A stretch of DNA of 64,000 bases. It comes from an uncultured Lachnospiraceae bacterium (lineage in GTDB: Bacteria > Bacillota > Clostridia > Lachnospirales > Lachnospiraceae). A model generated the notes under the pieces. The model ran no database searches. It worked only from the letters and a program-made list of their open reading frames with translations, and was not told where the DNA came from. Both the position numbers and the translations under genes were made by a program. Below, in pieces: positions 8,338 through 17,225 of the stretch; positions within the stretch are counted from its first letter, which is position 1, and each line of letters starts with the position of its first letter. The stretch covers positions 310,001-374,000 of the forward strand of contig CAKRJY010000001.1 of assembly GCA_934352055.1 (NCBI GenBank), in the 5' to 3' direction.

Positions 8338-9195
8338 CTAATTGTTTTCTTCCTTTGTGACACAACGTTTGAGTAGTAAAAATCCCAGATAGGTAGCCAC
8401 CATAGAACCAAATAATATACAGAAGAACTGCACCGGTCCATTGCCACCCATAGCAAGTCCACCACTCAAAACACCAACGGCATTAAAGCAAATATGCAAG
8501 CAGATGCCAATCGATAAATTTCCTGCTTTTTCCACAAAATAACCAAGCACAAGACCAAACAGGAATGTATACACTGCCTGTAAAGGATTCATATGCATGG
8601 CCGCGAACAGAAATGCCTGCACAACATTCGCTCCCCAAAAATTCATAGCCCGTCTCGCATAGGTAAAGGTCAACCCGCGAAATGCCAGTTCCTCGCATAC
8701 AGGTCCAAGAATAATCGTATAGAGCACAAGCGGAATGGTCAGCCCATCCGACATACCCATGCCATCCATCAATGCCTCATAGGTAGACAACCAATCTGGG
8801 AATAACATGGCTACCACGTTGCTCAGATATGTGCACAAATACTGCATGCCAAACGATAACAGCAGCGCTCCCGCAATAAAATAAAGCGGCTGCTTCTGAA
8901 AAGCTGCAAAAGCCGGCTGATCCTTTTCCTTATCACGCACTTTTTTGTAATACCATATAGAAAACAAAACTGTCGCAATCACCGCATAAACAAGCATCAC
9001 AAGCACATTAAAATCCGTTGAGGAAACTACTTTATAATAGCTCTGGATAAACTTCTTAAATCCTCCGCCTGTATAATTATGTGCCTGCAGGCAAAACACT
9101 AAAAACATACCGATATAGGAAAATGCCAATTGCAATGCAAAAACAACAATGCTTGGCAAAAAACTTTTCCACATATTTGACACTTTATTTTCCAT
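8338..9195 (-). CDS. CPBP-family intramembrane metalloprotease
   Basis: Polytopic membrane protein of 285 residues with about eight hydrophobic segments. The CPBP/Abi (CAAX-protease and bacteriocin-processing) signature is complete: CEELAFRG carries the Glu-Glu-x3-Arg motif near residue 165, FLFAAMHMN the F-x3-H motif near 193, and HICFN the H-x3-N motif near 233. In the family these residues form the membrane metal centre that cleaves near membrane surfaces; bacterial members are linked to bacteriocin immunity or surface-protein processing, and the substrate here is unknown. The start overlaps the patatin gene by 11 bp and uses AAAGGA inside it, so the two are translationally coupled. Confidence 0.92.
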   Translation of the reverse strand: MENKVSNMWKSFLPSIVVFALQLAFSYIGMFLVFCLQAHNYTGGGFKKFIQSYYKVVSSTDFNVLVMLVYAVIATVLFSIWYYKKVRDKEKDQPAFAAFQKQPLYFIAGALLLSFGMQYLCTYLSNVVAMLFPDWLSTYEALMDGMGMSDGLTIPLVLYTIILGPVCEELAFRGLTFTYARRAMNFWGANVVQAFLFAAMHMNPLQAVYTFLFGLVLGYFVEKAGNLSIGICLHICFNAVGVLSGGLAMGGNGPVQFFCILFGSMVATYLGFLLLKRCVTKEENN

Positions 9196-10045
9196 ATAAA
9201 AATTCCTTTATCTGACCCATCTGTTCTGTCGCATCCTGTATACCATTATCATATAACTGCATCATCACTGCAGGATCCGTTGTATAAGTACCTATCTCAA
9301 TATCTGCTGACGGACAAAAAGTCATAACCTTTCCTTCTTTTTCTAGCGTATCCACCATATCCATCTGGCGATTATACACCTCATGTCTATGATTTAAATC
9401 TTCTACGATTTTTGGATATTTGTGGTGTAATCCAAGCGTATATGCCAATTTCCCACCTTGTGGTTTCATACGAAAGCCCTTTGGTTTGGAAAAAATAACA
9501 ATCACGCGATCACACCCATGCTCCATCGCATGTGCAATCGGTACGGAATCTGAAACACCACCATCATAGTAAACATGTCCTTCATACGAAATCGGACGAC
9601 AGGCGACCGGAAGTGCACATGTTGCCATAAACGGCTGGTATTCATTTCTTCGTATCTCATTTTTATTAAAATAGTGTGGCAGTCCCGTCATAGCATCCGT
9701 TGCCGGCAAATATGTCTCCGTCGGATTGTTATGATATGCATCATAATCTAGCGGGTCTTTGCCTCCTTCATTTGTCATAGTTCCATAAATATATTGCAGT
9801 CCAAAAAGTGATCCTGTTTTTAACAGACTGCGTACACTGATATAACGGGGATCCTGCACATGTTCCGTATAATAGCGCATATTACGTTCCCGTTGCCCCG
9901 CAAGAAACGATGCACTGTTTGCCGCTCCTGCCGAAACACCGATGCAATAATCAAAGGTGATGTTCTCATCCAAAAAAGCATCTAGAACGCCTGCGCTGTA
10001 TGCGCATTTCATGCCTCCTCCTTCGACAATCAAACCCGTTTTCAT
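9185..10045 (-). CDS. Patatin-like phospholipase family protein
   Basis: Predicted cytoplasmic acyl hydrolase with a Ser-Asp dyad, 286 residues. The oxyanion loop GLIVEGGGMKCAYSAGVL is at residues 4-21, the nucleophile elbow GVSAG at about 37-41, and the second catalytic motif DGG (YYDGGVSDSVPI) near 165. There is no signal peptide. The family resembles YjjU/RssA-type bacterial patatins that act on phospholipids or lysophospholipids; the substrate is not known. The start at 10045 has GAGGTG upstream. It is the first gene of patatin-CPBP-flavodoxin-dnaE-pfkA. Confidence 0.92.
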   Translation of the reverse strand: MKTGLIVEGGGMKCAYSAGVLDAFLDENITFDYCIGVSAGAANSASFLAGQRERNMRYYTEHVQDPRYISVRSLLKTGSLFGLQYIYGTMTNEGGKDPLDYDAYHNNPTETYLPATDAMTGLPHYFNKNEIRRNEYQPFMATCALPVACRPISYEGHVYYDGGVSDSVPIAHAMEHGCDRVIVIFSKPKGFRMKPQGGKLAYTLGLHHKYPKIVEDLNHRHEVYNRQMDMVDTLEKEGKVMTFCPSADIEIGTYTTDPAVMMQLYDNGIQDATEQMGQIKEFLYGK

Positions 10046-10093
10046 AAAATTTACACCTCAAAATTTTGTAGTTTACACCTTTTTATAATACGC

Positions 10094-10132
10094 AATATAA
10101 CAGCGAGCCACAAAAGTGACCGCTGTCATATT
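10094..10132 (-). terminator. Strong hairpin after glgP
   Basis: Arms AATATAACAGCG and CGCTGTCATATT plus an inner CAC/GTG stem closing an AAAA loop. The single mismatches become G-U pairs on the minus strand, so it folds best in the glgP transcript. No clear U-tract follows, so it may stabilise the 3' end rather than act as a classic terminator. Confidence 0.45.
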
Positions 10133-10140
10133 ACTAGAAA

Positions 10141-12597
10141 TTATTTATTTACTTTGATGCGATCCAAATGCCAGATATCGTCTACATACTCCTGAATCGT
10201 ACGGTCAGACGAAAACTTGCCTACATTTGCTACATTCAAAATGGCTTTTTTTGCCCAACCAGCTTCATCCATATAGGCTTCCATAACACGCTGCTGTGCA
10301 GCCGCATAAGAACGAAAATCTGCCAATACAAAATACGTATCTGCGTATTGTGTGCACTGTGTATTCAATAGTGAATTATACAGATCTCTAAACAGTTCTG
10401 AATTGCTTCCGCTGTAGAACCCATTGACCAGCTGCGTCAAAATCTTGCGGATATCCTGATCGTTATTAAAGATGTCCATTGGATTATAATCACGGTTTTT
10501 CTCATGTGCAATGACTTCTTCTGCACTCATACCAAAGATAAATGCATTGTCCTCGCCCATCTCTTCCACCATTTCTACATTCGCACCATCCATGGTTCCG
10601 ATGGTAAGCGCACCATTGAGCATGAACTTCATGTTACCTGTACCGGATGCTTCCTTGCTGGCCGTCGAAATTTGCTCTGACACATCTGCTGCTGCAAAAA
10701 TCCATTCTGCATTTGATACACGATAATCTTCAATGAAGACAACTTTGATTTTACCATCAATGCTTCTGTCATTGTTGATGACCTCTGCCACATTGTTAAT
10801 CAGCTTAATGGTAAGCTTTGCATTCTTATAGCCGGCTGCTGCCTTAGCACCAAAGATAAAGGTACGTGGATAGAATTCCTTTTCCGGATGCTCCTTAATC
10901 TGATTATACAGATACATCACATGTAAAATGTTAAGTAACTGTCTCTTGTATTCATGCAGACGTTTTACCTGCACATCAAAAATAGATCTCGGATCCACTT
11001 CTATACCATTGTGTTCCTTAATATATTTTGCCAAACGCAGCTTATTTTGATACTTGATATTCATAAACTCATGCTGGGCTTTTTTGTCATCTGCATAGAG
11101 TTCTAATTGCTTCATCTGTGAAAGATCGGTAATCCATTCTTTTCCGACATGATCTGTCACCCAGTCAGCCAACAGACGATTTCCATGTAACAGGAATCTA
11201 CGCTGTGTAATACCATTCGTCTTGTTATTAAACTTCTCCGGATACATATCATAGAAATCCTTTAAAGACTGCGTCTTTAAGATTTCTGTGTGAAGCTTCG
11301 CTACACCATTTACGGAATAGCCTGCTGCAATTGCAAGATGTGCCATCTTAACCTGACCATCTCGGATGATGCCCATATGGGCCACTTTTTCCTCGTCTCC
11401 TGGGAAACGATTTCGAATTTCAATCTCAAAACGACGATTGATTTCTTCCACAATCTGGTATACTCTCGGAAGCAATCTGGAGAAAATCTCAATTGGCCAT
11501 TTTTCCAGAGCTTCTGCCATGATGGTATGATTGGTATATGCACAGGTCTTTGTTGTAACTTCCCATGCTTCATCCCAGCTTAAGCCTTCTTCATCCAAAA
11601 GCAGACGCATCAATTCTGCAACTGCAAGTGTTGGATGTGTATCGTTCATCTGGATAGCAACCTTTTCATGTAATTTGCGGACATCTGTATGGTGCTTCTT
11701 ATATCTGCACAAGATACGCTGCAAGCTTGCTGAAACAAAGAAATACTGCTGTTTCAGACGTAATTCCTTGCCATAGATATGGTTGTCATTCGGATACAAT
11801 ACCTCTACAAGATTACGCGCCAGATTTTCTTCTTCTACCGCTTTATCATATTCACCCTTATCAAACGATTCGAGGCTGAACACTTCCTTTGGCTCTGCAT
11901 CCCAAATCATCAGGGTATTTACCATATTGTTATCAAAACCAACAATTGGCATATCGTAAGGTACTGCGATTACAGAGCTGTATCCCTCATGGACAAAATG
12001 CATATTGCCATTCTCACCCTGCTCTGCTCTTACATAGCCGCCAAAGCGTACTTCATGTGCATACTCCGGGCGTTTGATTTCAAATGGATACCCATTTTTC
12101 AACCAGTTATCCGGCACTTCTTTCTGATAACCATCTTCAATTTTTTGTTTAAACATACCATAACGGTAACGGATACCGCAGCCATAAGCTGCGTATCCGA
12201 GTGTAGACAACGAGTCCATAAAGCAGGCAGCCAGTCTGCCCAATCCACCATTTCCCAATGCTGGATCTGGTTCCTCATCCTCAATTGCGTTAATATCAAA
12301 GCCAAGTTCATCCAGGCACTCTGAAATCTCATCATAGTGACAGAGATTCAACATATTATTACCAAGTGCTCTACCCATCAAAAACTCCATAGACATATAG
12401 TACACTGTCTTTGGGTCTTCTTTTTCCATCGTTTTTTGCGTTGCCAGCCAGTTATCAATCACTTCGTCCTTCACTGCAAGGGCTACTGCCTGATAAATCT
12501 CCTGATTATTCGCTTCCTCAAACTCCTTACGATACAAAAGCTTGACATTTTCCTTGATTTGCTTTTTGAATACTTTCTTGTCAAAAGTATGAACCAT
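10141..12597 (-). CDS. glgP: Glycogen/starch phosphorylase
   Basis: GT35 phosphorylase of 818 residues that releases glucose-1-phosphate from alpha-1,4-glucan ends with pyridoxal phosphate as cofactor. The PLP-lysine motif EASGTGNMKFMLNGALTIGT is intact, as are GNGGLGRLAACFMDSLST near residue 110 and the phosphate-binding RVSNAEWIFAAADVSEQISTASKEASG region. The frame is open 27 codons further, overlapping ileS, but the ATG at 12597 has AAGGAG upstream and starts at the usual N-terminus (MVHTFDKKVFKKQI). It follows ileS after 32 bp, so it is probably read from the ileS promoter as well; the pairing of a T-box-controlled tRNA synthetase with glycogen breakdown is unusual. Confidence 0.96.
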   Translation of the reverse strand: MVHTFDKKVFKKQIKENVKLLYRKEFEEANNQEIYQAVALAVKDEVIDNWLATQKTMEKEDPKTVYYMSMEFLMGRALGNNMLNLCHYDEISECLDELGFDINAIEDEEPDPALGNGGLGRLAACFMDSLSTLGYAAYGCGIRYRYGMFKQKIEDGYQKEVPDNWLKNGYPFEIKRPEYAHEVRFGGYVRAEQGENGNMHFVHEGYSSVIAVPYDMPIVGFDNNMVNTLMIWDAEPKEVFSLESFDKGEYDKAVEEENLARNLVEVLYPNDNHIYGKELRLKQQYFFVSASLQRILCRYKKHHTDVRKLHEKVAIQMNDTHPTLAVAELMRLLLDEEGLSWDEAWEVTTKTCAYTNHTIMAEALEKWPIEIFSRLLPRVYQIVEEINRRFEIEIRNRFPGDEEKVAHMGIIRDGQVKMAHLAIAAGYSVNGVAKLHTEILKTQSLKDFYDMYPEKFNNKTNGITQRRFLLHGNRLLADWVTDHVGKEWITDLSQMKQLELYADDKKAQHEFMNIKYQNKLRLAKYIKEHNGIEVDPRSIFDVQVKRLHEYKRQLLNILHVMYLYNQIKEHPEKEFYPRTFIFGAKAAAGYKNAKLTIKLINNVAEVINNDRSIDGKIKVVFIEDYRVSNAEWIFAAADVSEQISTASKEASGTGNMKFMLNGALTIGTMDGANVEMVEEMGEDNAFIFGMSAEEVIAHEKNRDYNPMDIFNNDQDIRKILTQLVNGFYSGSNSELFRDLYNSLLNTQCTQYADTYFVLADFRSYAAAQQRVMEAYMDEAGWAKKAILNVANVGKFSSDRTIQEYVDDIWHLDRIKVNK

Positions 12598-12629
12598 CTT
12601 TTCCGGCTCCTTTCTTCGTAGAAATCTCA

Positions 12630-15600
12630 TTATTTTTTTGAAACTCCCAGAGTAACTGTCTCGCCATTGATGTTCCATTCTTTCTTATATTCTCCCTGGT
12701 CGCCAGAAGTAATTTCTGTTGCTAAAACTTCTTTCTTGATTGTATCACAATTCTTTGTAAAGATGCCGTTAACTTTTTCAGAGCCCTGATAATATACAGC
12801 GATCTGATCCATTACTTCAAAGTCTGCTTCCTTACGCATTGTCTGGATTTTGCTGATGATTTCGCGCACAAATCCTTCTTCCAACAATTCTTCTGTCAGA
12901 TTTGTATCCAAAACAACGGTCATACTTGGATCGTTCTCTGTCACATAACCTTCCTTCTGGGTCATGGTAATCAGAAGATCTTCCTCGCTAAGCTCGATTG
13001 ATGCATCTACCTCCGGAAGACGTAACACGCCGTCTGCTTTCAGGCTTGCCATAGCTGCATTGCCATCTAACTCTGCAAGTGCCTGCTGGATACCCTTTAA
13101 GAACTTACCATACTTTGGTCCTACGGTACGAAGCTGTGGCTTGAAGGTATATGTGGTAAACGCTTCTACATCACTTGTAAAGCTGACTTCCTTTACATTT
13201 AACTCATCTGCAATAATATCCAGATAGAATTCCGGCAAATCTTTTTCTGCCTTCACGTACATCTGACCGATTGGCTGACGATTCTTGATATTTGCTGTAT
13301 TTCTGCATGCACGACCCATAACAACAATCTTTAACAGCTCATCCATGTTTGTTTCTAACTCTGTATCAATCCACTGTTCATTGACAACCGGATAGTCACA
13401 CAAATGAATACTTTCCGGTGCATTGGCATCTACGCTTCGAACCAGATTCTGATAGATTTCTTCTGTCATAAATGGAATCATCGGTGCGGCTGCCTTACAG
13501 ATGGTAACGAGACAAGTGTAAAGTGTCATGTAAGCATTGATCTTATCCTGTTCCATTCCCTTTGCCCAGAAACGTTCACGGCTGCGACGTACATACCAGT
13601 TACTCATATCATCCACAAAAGCATCCAATGCCTTTGCAGCTTCTGGAATACGATAATTTGCAAGGTCATCATCTACTTCCTTCACTGCAGAATTCAAGCG
13701 TGAAAGAATCCACTTATCCATGACCGCTAATTTTTCATAATCCAATGTGTACTTTGACGCATCAAAAGCATCGATATTTGCATAAAGTACAAAGAATGCA
13801 TAGGTATTCCATAAGGTTCCCATGAATTTTCTCTGACCTTCCTGCACCAGCTTGCCGGAAAATCTCTTTGGAATCCATGGTGCACTTGCTGTATAGAAGT
13901 ACCAACGAATAGCATCAGCACCATAAGTCTCTAATGCATCAAACGGATCTACTGCATTTCCCTTAGACTTTGACATCTTCTGTCCATTTTCATCCTGTAC
14001 ATGACCTAAGACAATAACATTTTCATATGGTGCCTTATTGAATAACAGGGTTGATTCTGCCATCAAAGAGTGGAACCATCCACGTGTCTGGTCTACTGCT
14101 TCTGAGATAAATTGTGCAGGGAACTGCTGCTCAAAAAGTTCTTTATTTTCAAATGGATAATGATGCTGTGCAAATGGCATTGCTCCACTATCGAACCAGC
14201 AGTCAATAACTTCCGGTACACGATGCATTGTCTTTCCACAATCCGGACATACAAAAGTCACGTTATCAATGTGTGGACGATGCAATTCCACTTCAGCTGC
14301 CTTTGGATCTCCGGCACGTTCTGCCAGTTCTGCACGACTGCCGATACATTCCTGATGACCGCATTCGCATTCCCAGATATTGAGTGGTGTTCCCCAATAA
14401 CGGTTACGTGAAATTGCCCAGTCCTGAATATTTTCAAGCCAGTTGCCAAAACGTCCGCTACCAATCGATTCCGGAATCCAGTTTACCGTGTTGTTATTGC
14501 GAATCAAATCATCTTTTACAGCTGTTTCCTTGATATACCATGATTCTCTTGCATAGTAAATCAATGGTGTATCACATCTCCAGCAATGTGGATAATCATG
14601 TTCAAATTTTGGTGCAGCAAATAATTTGCCCTCTTTGTCGAGGTCTACAAGTACATCCTTGTCTGCATCTTTTACAAACTTGCCGGCATAAGGTGTTTCT
14701 TCTGTCATCTCACCCTTACCATCAACGAACTGTACAAATGGAAGATCATACTTACGTCCCACATTGGCATCATCCTCACCAAAAGCAGGTGCAATATGAA
14801 CAATACCGGTACCATCACTCATAGTTACATAGGAATCACAAGTCACGAAATGACCTTTTTTGTTCTGCTTTGCAGCGGCTTCTGCGGCACATGCAAACAG
14901 CGCCTCGTATTCCTTATATTCAAGATCTTGTCCTTTCATGGTTTCAAGCACTTCATATGCCTTCTCGCCCTCTCCTGCCAAAGAACCAAGAACCTTATCC
15001 AAAAGTGCTTCTGCCATATAATACGTATATCCATCTGCCGCTTTTACTTTGCAATACATCTCATCCGGGTTCACGCAAAGTGCAACGTTTGATGGCAATG
15101 TCCAAGGTGTTGTTGTCCATGCAAGGAAGTATGCATCTTCTCCCACAACCTTAAAACGTACAATCGCAGAACGCTCTTTTACCAGCTTATATCCCTGTGC
15201 AACTTCCTGTGAAGAAAGTGGTGTTCCACAACGAGGGCAGTAAGGCACAATCTTAAATCCCTTGTAAAGTAACTTCTTATCCCAGATCTGGCGCAGTGCC
15301 CACCACTCAGACTCGATAAAGTTGTTATCATAAGTAACATATGGATCATCCATATCAGCCCAGAATCCTACCGTATTTGAGAAATCTTCCCACATACCTT
15401 TGTATTTCCATACGGATTCCTTACACTGCTCGATAAATGGTTCCATACCATATTCTTCAATCTGTTCTTTACCATCAAGACCAAGCTTTTTCTCTACTTC
15501 GATCTCAACCGGAAGACCATGGGTATCCCAACCAGCCTTACGAGGCACATATTTGCCTTTCATAGTCTGGTAACGAGGAATCATATCCTTAATCGTACGT

Positions 15601-15782
15601 GTCTCTACATGACCAATATGTGGCTTACCATTGGCTGTTGGAGGTCCATCGTAAAACGTATAGGTTTCTCCCTCTTTTCTATTTTCCATAGATTTTTTGA
15701 AAATGTCATTGTCGCGCCAAAATTTTTCTACAGCTTTTTCTCTCTCAACAAAGTTGAGCTCTGTGTTGACTTTTTTATACAT
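12630..15782 (-). CDS. ileS: Isoleucine-tRNA ligase, long (type 2) form
   Basis: Class I aminoacyl-tRNA synthetase, 1050 residues. The HIGH motif is PHIGH near residue 48, the KMSKS loop is KMSKSKGN near 595, and the CP1 editing domain lies between (WTTTPWTLPSNVALCV). The length and N-terminus (NFVEREKAVEKFWRDNDIFKKS) fit the eukaryote-like IleS2 group, which in other bacteria is generally insensitive to mupirocin; shorter IleS1 enzymes of about 920 residues differ. AGGGAG sits 6 nt before the ATG at 15782, which decides this start over two upstream in-frame candidates. Expression is governed by the T-box leader at 15829-16085. Confidence 0.96.
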   Translation of the reverse strand: MYKKVNTELNFVEREKAVEKFWRDNDIFKKSMENRKEGETYTFYDGPPTANGKPHIGHVETRTIKDMIPRYQTMKGKYVPRKAGWDTHGLPVEIEVEKKLGLDGKEQIEEYGMEPFIEQCKESVWKYKGMWEDFSNTVGFWADMDDPYVTYDNNFIESEWWALRQIWDKKLLYKGFKIVPYCPRCGTPLSSQEVAQGYKLVKERSAIVRFKVVGEDAYFLAWTTTPWTLPSNVALCVNPDEMYCKVKAADGYTYYMAEALLDKVLGSLAGEGEKAYEVLETMKGQDLEYKEYEALFACAAEAAAKQNKKGHFVTCDSYVTMSDGTGIVHIAPAFGEDDANVGRKYDLPFVQFVDGKGEMTEETPYAGKFVKDADKDVLVDLDKEGKLFAAPKFEHDYPHCWRCDTPLIYYARESWYIKETAVKDDLIRNNNTVNWIPESIGSGRFGNWLENIQDWAISRNRYWGTPLNIWECECGHQECIGSRAELAERAGDPKAAEVELHRPHIDNVTFVCPDCGKTMHRVPEVIDCWFDSGAMPFAQHHYPFENKELFEQQFPAQFISEAVDQTRGWFHSLMAESTLLFNKAPYENVIVLGHVQDENGQKMSKSKGNAVDPFDALETYGADAIRWYFYTASAPWIPKRFSGKLVQEGQRKFMGTLWNTYAFFVLYANIDAFDASKYTLDYEKLAVMDKWILSRLNSAVKEVDDDLANYRIPEAAKALDAFVDDMSNWYVRRSRERFWAKGMEQDKINAYMTLYTCLVTICKAAAPMIPFMTEEIYQNLVRSVDANAPESIHLCDYPVVNEQWIDTELETNMDELLKIVVMGRACRNTANIKNRQPIGQMYVKAEKDLPEFYLDIIADELNVKEVSFTSDVEAFTTYTFKPQLRTVGPKYGKFLKGIQQALAELDGNAAMASLKADGVLRLPEVDASIELSEEDLLITMTQKEGYVTENDPSMTVVLDTNLTEELLEEGFVREIISKIQTMRKEADFEVMDQIAVYYQGSEKVNGIFTKNCDTIKKEVLATEITSGDQGEYKKEWNINGETVTLGVSKK

Positions 15783-15828
15783 AGCCATCTCCCTTTCTAA
15801 AACTTTTCTAATGAACAAATGCAGTGTA

Positions 15829-16085
15829 TAAAAGAAAAAGCTTTCGTCCGTATAGGACGAAAGCTTCGTATACCACCTATAACGCTGTACTTAAAAGTGT
15901 CATGCACTTTTGCATACATGTTCTCTGTAACGTAGAGACGCACGGCTTTCCTACCAGAATAATCCTTCAGTCCGCTGCTAAGAAGTGATCTTCCACAGAT
16001 AGATACTAATATCGGCTCACACCATACCCGACTCGCTCGATGTTCTCACCTCTGCGTACTGTCTTCCTCAACGCATTTGTCAAAA
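15829..16085 (-). promoter_or_regulatory. T-box riboswitch controlling ileS (specifier AUC, Ile)
   Basis: A leader of about 250 nt between the promoter and ileS. Read on the minus strand, GAAG-AUC-ACUUC in the Stem I specifier loop presents the isoleucine codon AUC at 15987-15989. The T-box core UAGGUGGUAUACG, which pairs with the uncharged tRNA acceptor end, is at 15867-15879. The terminator AGCTTTCGTCC / GGACGAAAGCT (15839-15865) followed by TTTTTCTTTT is the alternative structure. Uncharged tRNA-Ile should stabilise the antiterminator and switch on ileS and probably glgP. Confidence 0.93.
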
Positions 16086-16099
16086 TCATTTCGTTAAAA

Positions 16100-16128
16100 A
16101 TTATACTGAGTACAAGGACGTTTGTCAA
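16100..16128 (-). promoter_or_regulatory. Consensus sigma-A promoter of the ileS leader
   Basis: TTGACA (16123-16128), a 17-bp spacer, and TATAAT (16100-16105) on the minus strand: a full match to the vegetative consensus. It starts just after the stop of the DUF4190-type gene and feeds the T-box. Confidence 0.93.
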
Positions 16129-16144
16129 GGTGCAGACGCACCGA

Positions 16145-16744
16145 TTACAATGTATCTTCCCCGTCCATTGTAACGCCGTATTCTTCCAAAAACTGCTGTA
16201 TATCTTCATCATCCTGGAAATTCTGCTGCACTTCTTCCTTCATCATGTCCGTAAATGTAACATTCGAAAAAAGCAGTCCATATGTAATCGCAGTCAGCAC
16301 AATGGAAATAGCTGCCATCACAATACCACCGATTGCAAGTCCTTTGCTTTCACAGGTTGCCAGCTGCACAATACCAAAAACAATCGCAAGAATGGCCAGA
16401 ATCACATTAAGCCCTGTGCAAAAACACATAAGGGATATAATACCAATCACAAGTGAAGCGATGCCAAGACCCACATTCATCTTCTTGCCGTGAGGTCCTC
16501 TCTGTGGTTCACGTGGTGCTCCGCCATATGGATTATACTGGTATCCATTACCACCATATGGATTCTCGTATGGATTGCCATATGGGTTTCCATAAGGATT
16601 CTCCGCATGTTCCTGCTGCGTTTCTCCATAGGATGTATCTTCCGTATGTGTTTGTTCATCACTCGTCGTCTGATTTTCTCCATACATATTGCTGTCGTTA
16701 TTATTTTGTTCCATCTCTTCTTCAAACATATGCTCGTTATCCAT
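16145..16744 (-). CDS. DUF4190-type membrane protein with PYGN-repeat cytoplasmic region
   Basis: A 199-residue protein. Residues 1-95 are hydrophilic and acidic, with a low-complexity N-P-Y-G repeat (NPYGNPYGNPYENPYGG). Two hydrophobic helices follow (VGLGIASLVIGIISLMCFCTGLNVILAILAIVFGIVQLA, then GLAIGGIVMAAISIVLTAITYGLLF), then an acidic C-terminal tail. The paired small helices with G-x-A packing match DUF4190 proteins, common in Gram-positives and of unknown function. GGAGG before the ATG at 16744 selects this start over an upstream in-frame Met. A second small membrane protein gene lies just upstream. Confidence 0.8.
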   Translation of the reverse strand: MDNEHMFEEEMEQNNNDSNMYGENQTTSDEQTHTEDTSYGETQQEHAENPYGNPYGNPYENPYGGNGYQYNPYGGAPREPQRGPHGKKMNVGLGIASLVIGIISLMCFCTGLNVILAILAIVFGIVQLATCESKGLAIGGIVMAAISIVLTAITYGLLFSNVTFTDMMKEEVQQNFQDDEDIQQFLEEYGVTMDGEDTL

Positions 16745-16809
16745 TTTTTCCTCCAACTCTCTATTCGCCAATTCTATTCGTATAAAATTGATATACAACA
16801 GATGATTCT

Positions 16810-17085
16810 TTACTTATGCAAATTTATCATATGATAATATGCTCCCATGCCCGCTGCGAGCATAAGGAAAAATATCACATATATGCCTGCACAAACGTAT
16901 GCTGTGATAATCATACGATTTCTCCCAAAATGCTTTTGTACATATATCCCCAAACCTATAGCAACAAGTGCCAAAAATAGACCCACATACCAATAGCAAA
17001 CCAGACATAGCGCAAGAATACCACATAGCATGCTGATTACGGATAAAATTTTCGGTAAGTTCTGTCGGTTCATATGCTTTTCCAT
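16810..17085 (-). CDS. Small membrane protein of unknown function
   Basis: A 91-residue protein with two or three hydrophobic helices (ILSVISMLCGILALCLVCYWYVGLFLALVAIGLGIYVQ and MIITAYVCAGIYVIFFLMLAAGMGAYY) separated by a basic turn, HFGRNR. The layout recalls the DUF4190 partner downstream, so the two may act together. The start is uncertain: neither Met1 (17085) nor Met5 has a strong ribosome site. Function unknown. Confidence 0.65.
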   Translation of the reverse strand: MEKHMNRQNLPKILSVISMLCGILALCLVCYWYVGLFLALVAIGLGIYVQKHFGRNRMIITAYVCAGIYVIFFLMLAAGMGAYYHMINLHK

Positions 17086-17150
17086 GCTTTCTCGGAATTT
17101 ATCTTTTATCTTACCACGAACAGTTTGAAAATTCCATCCCTCATTTCTTC

Positions 17151-17179
17151 TTCCTTATTCGCCAAAAGTGGATTATAAT
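17151..17179 (+). promoter_or_regulatory. Likely pncB promoter
   Basis: TATAAT at 17174-17179 with a weak -35 (TTCCTT, 17151-17156) at 17 bp, about 47 nt ahead of the pncB start. The perfect -10 carries the call. Confidence 0.6.
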
Positions 17180-17225
17180 GTAAGGCAATCGTACATTTTT
17201 AACGTATTAGAAAAGAGGATTTTTC

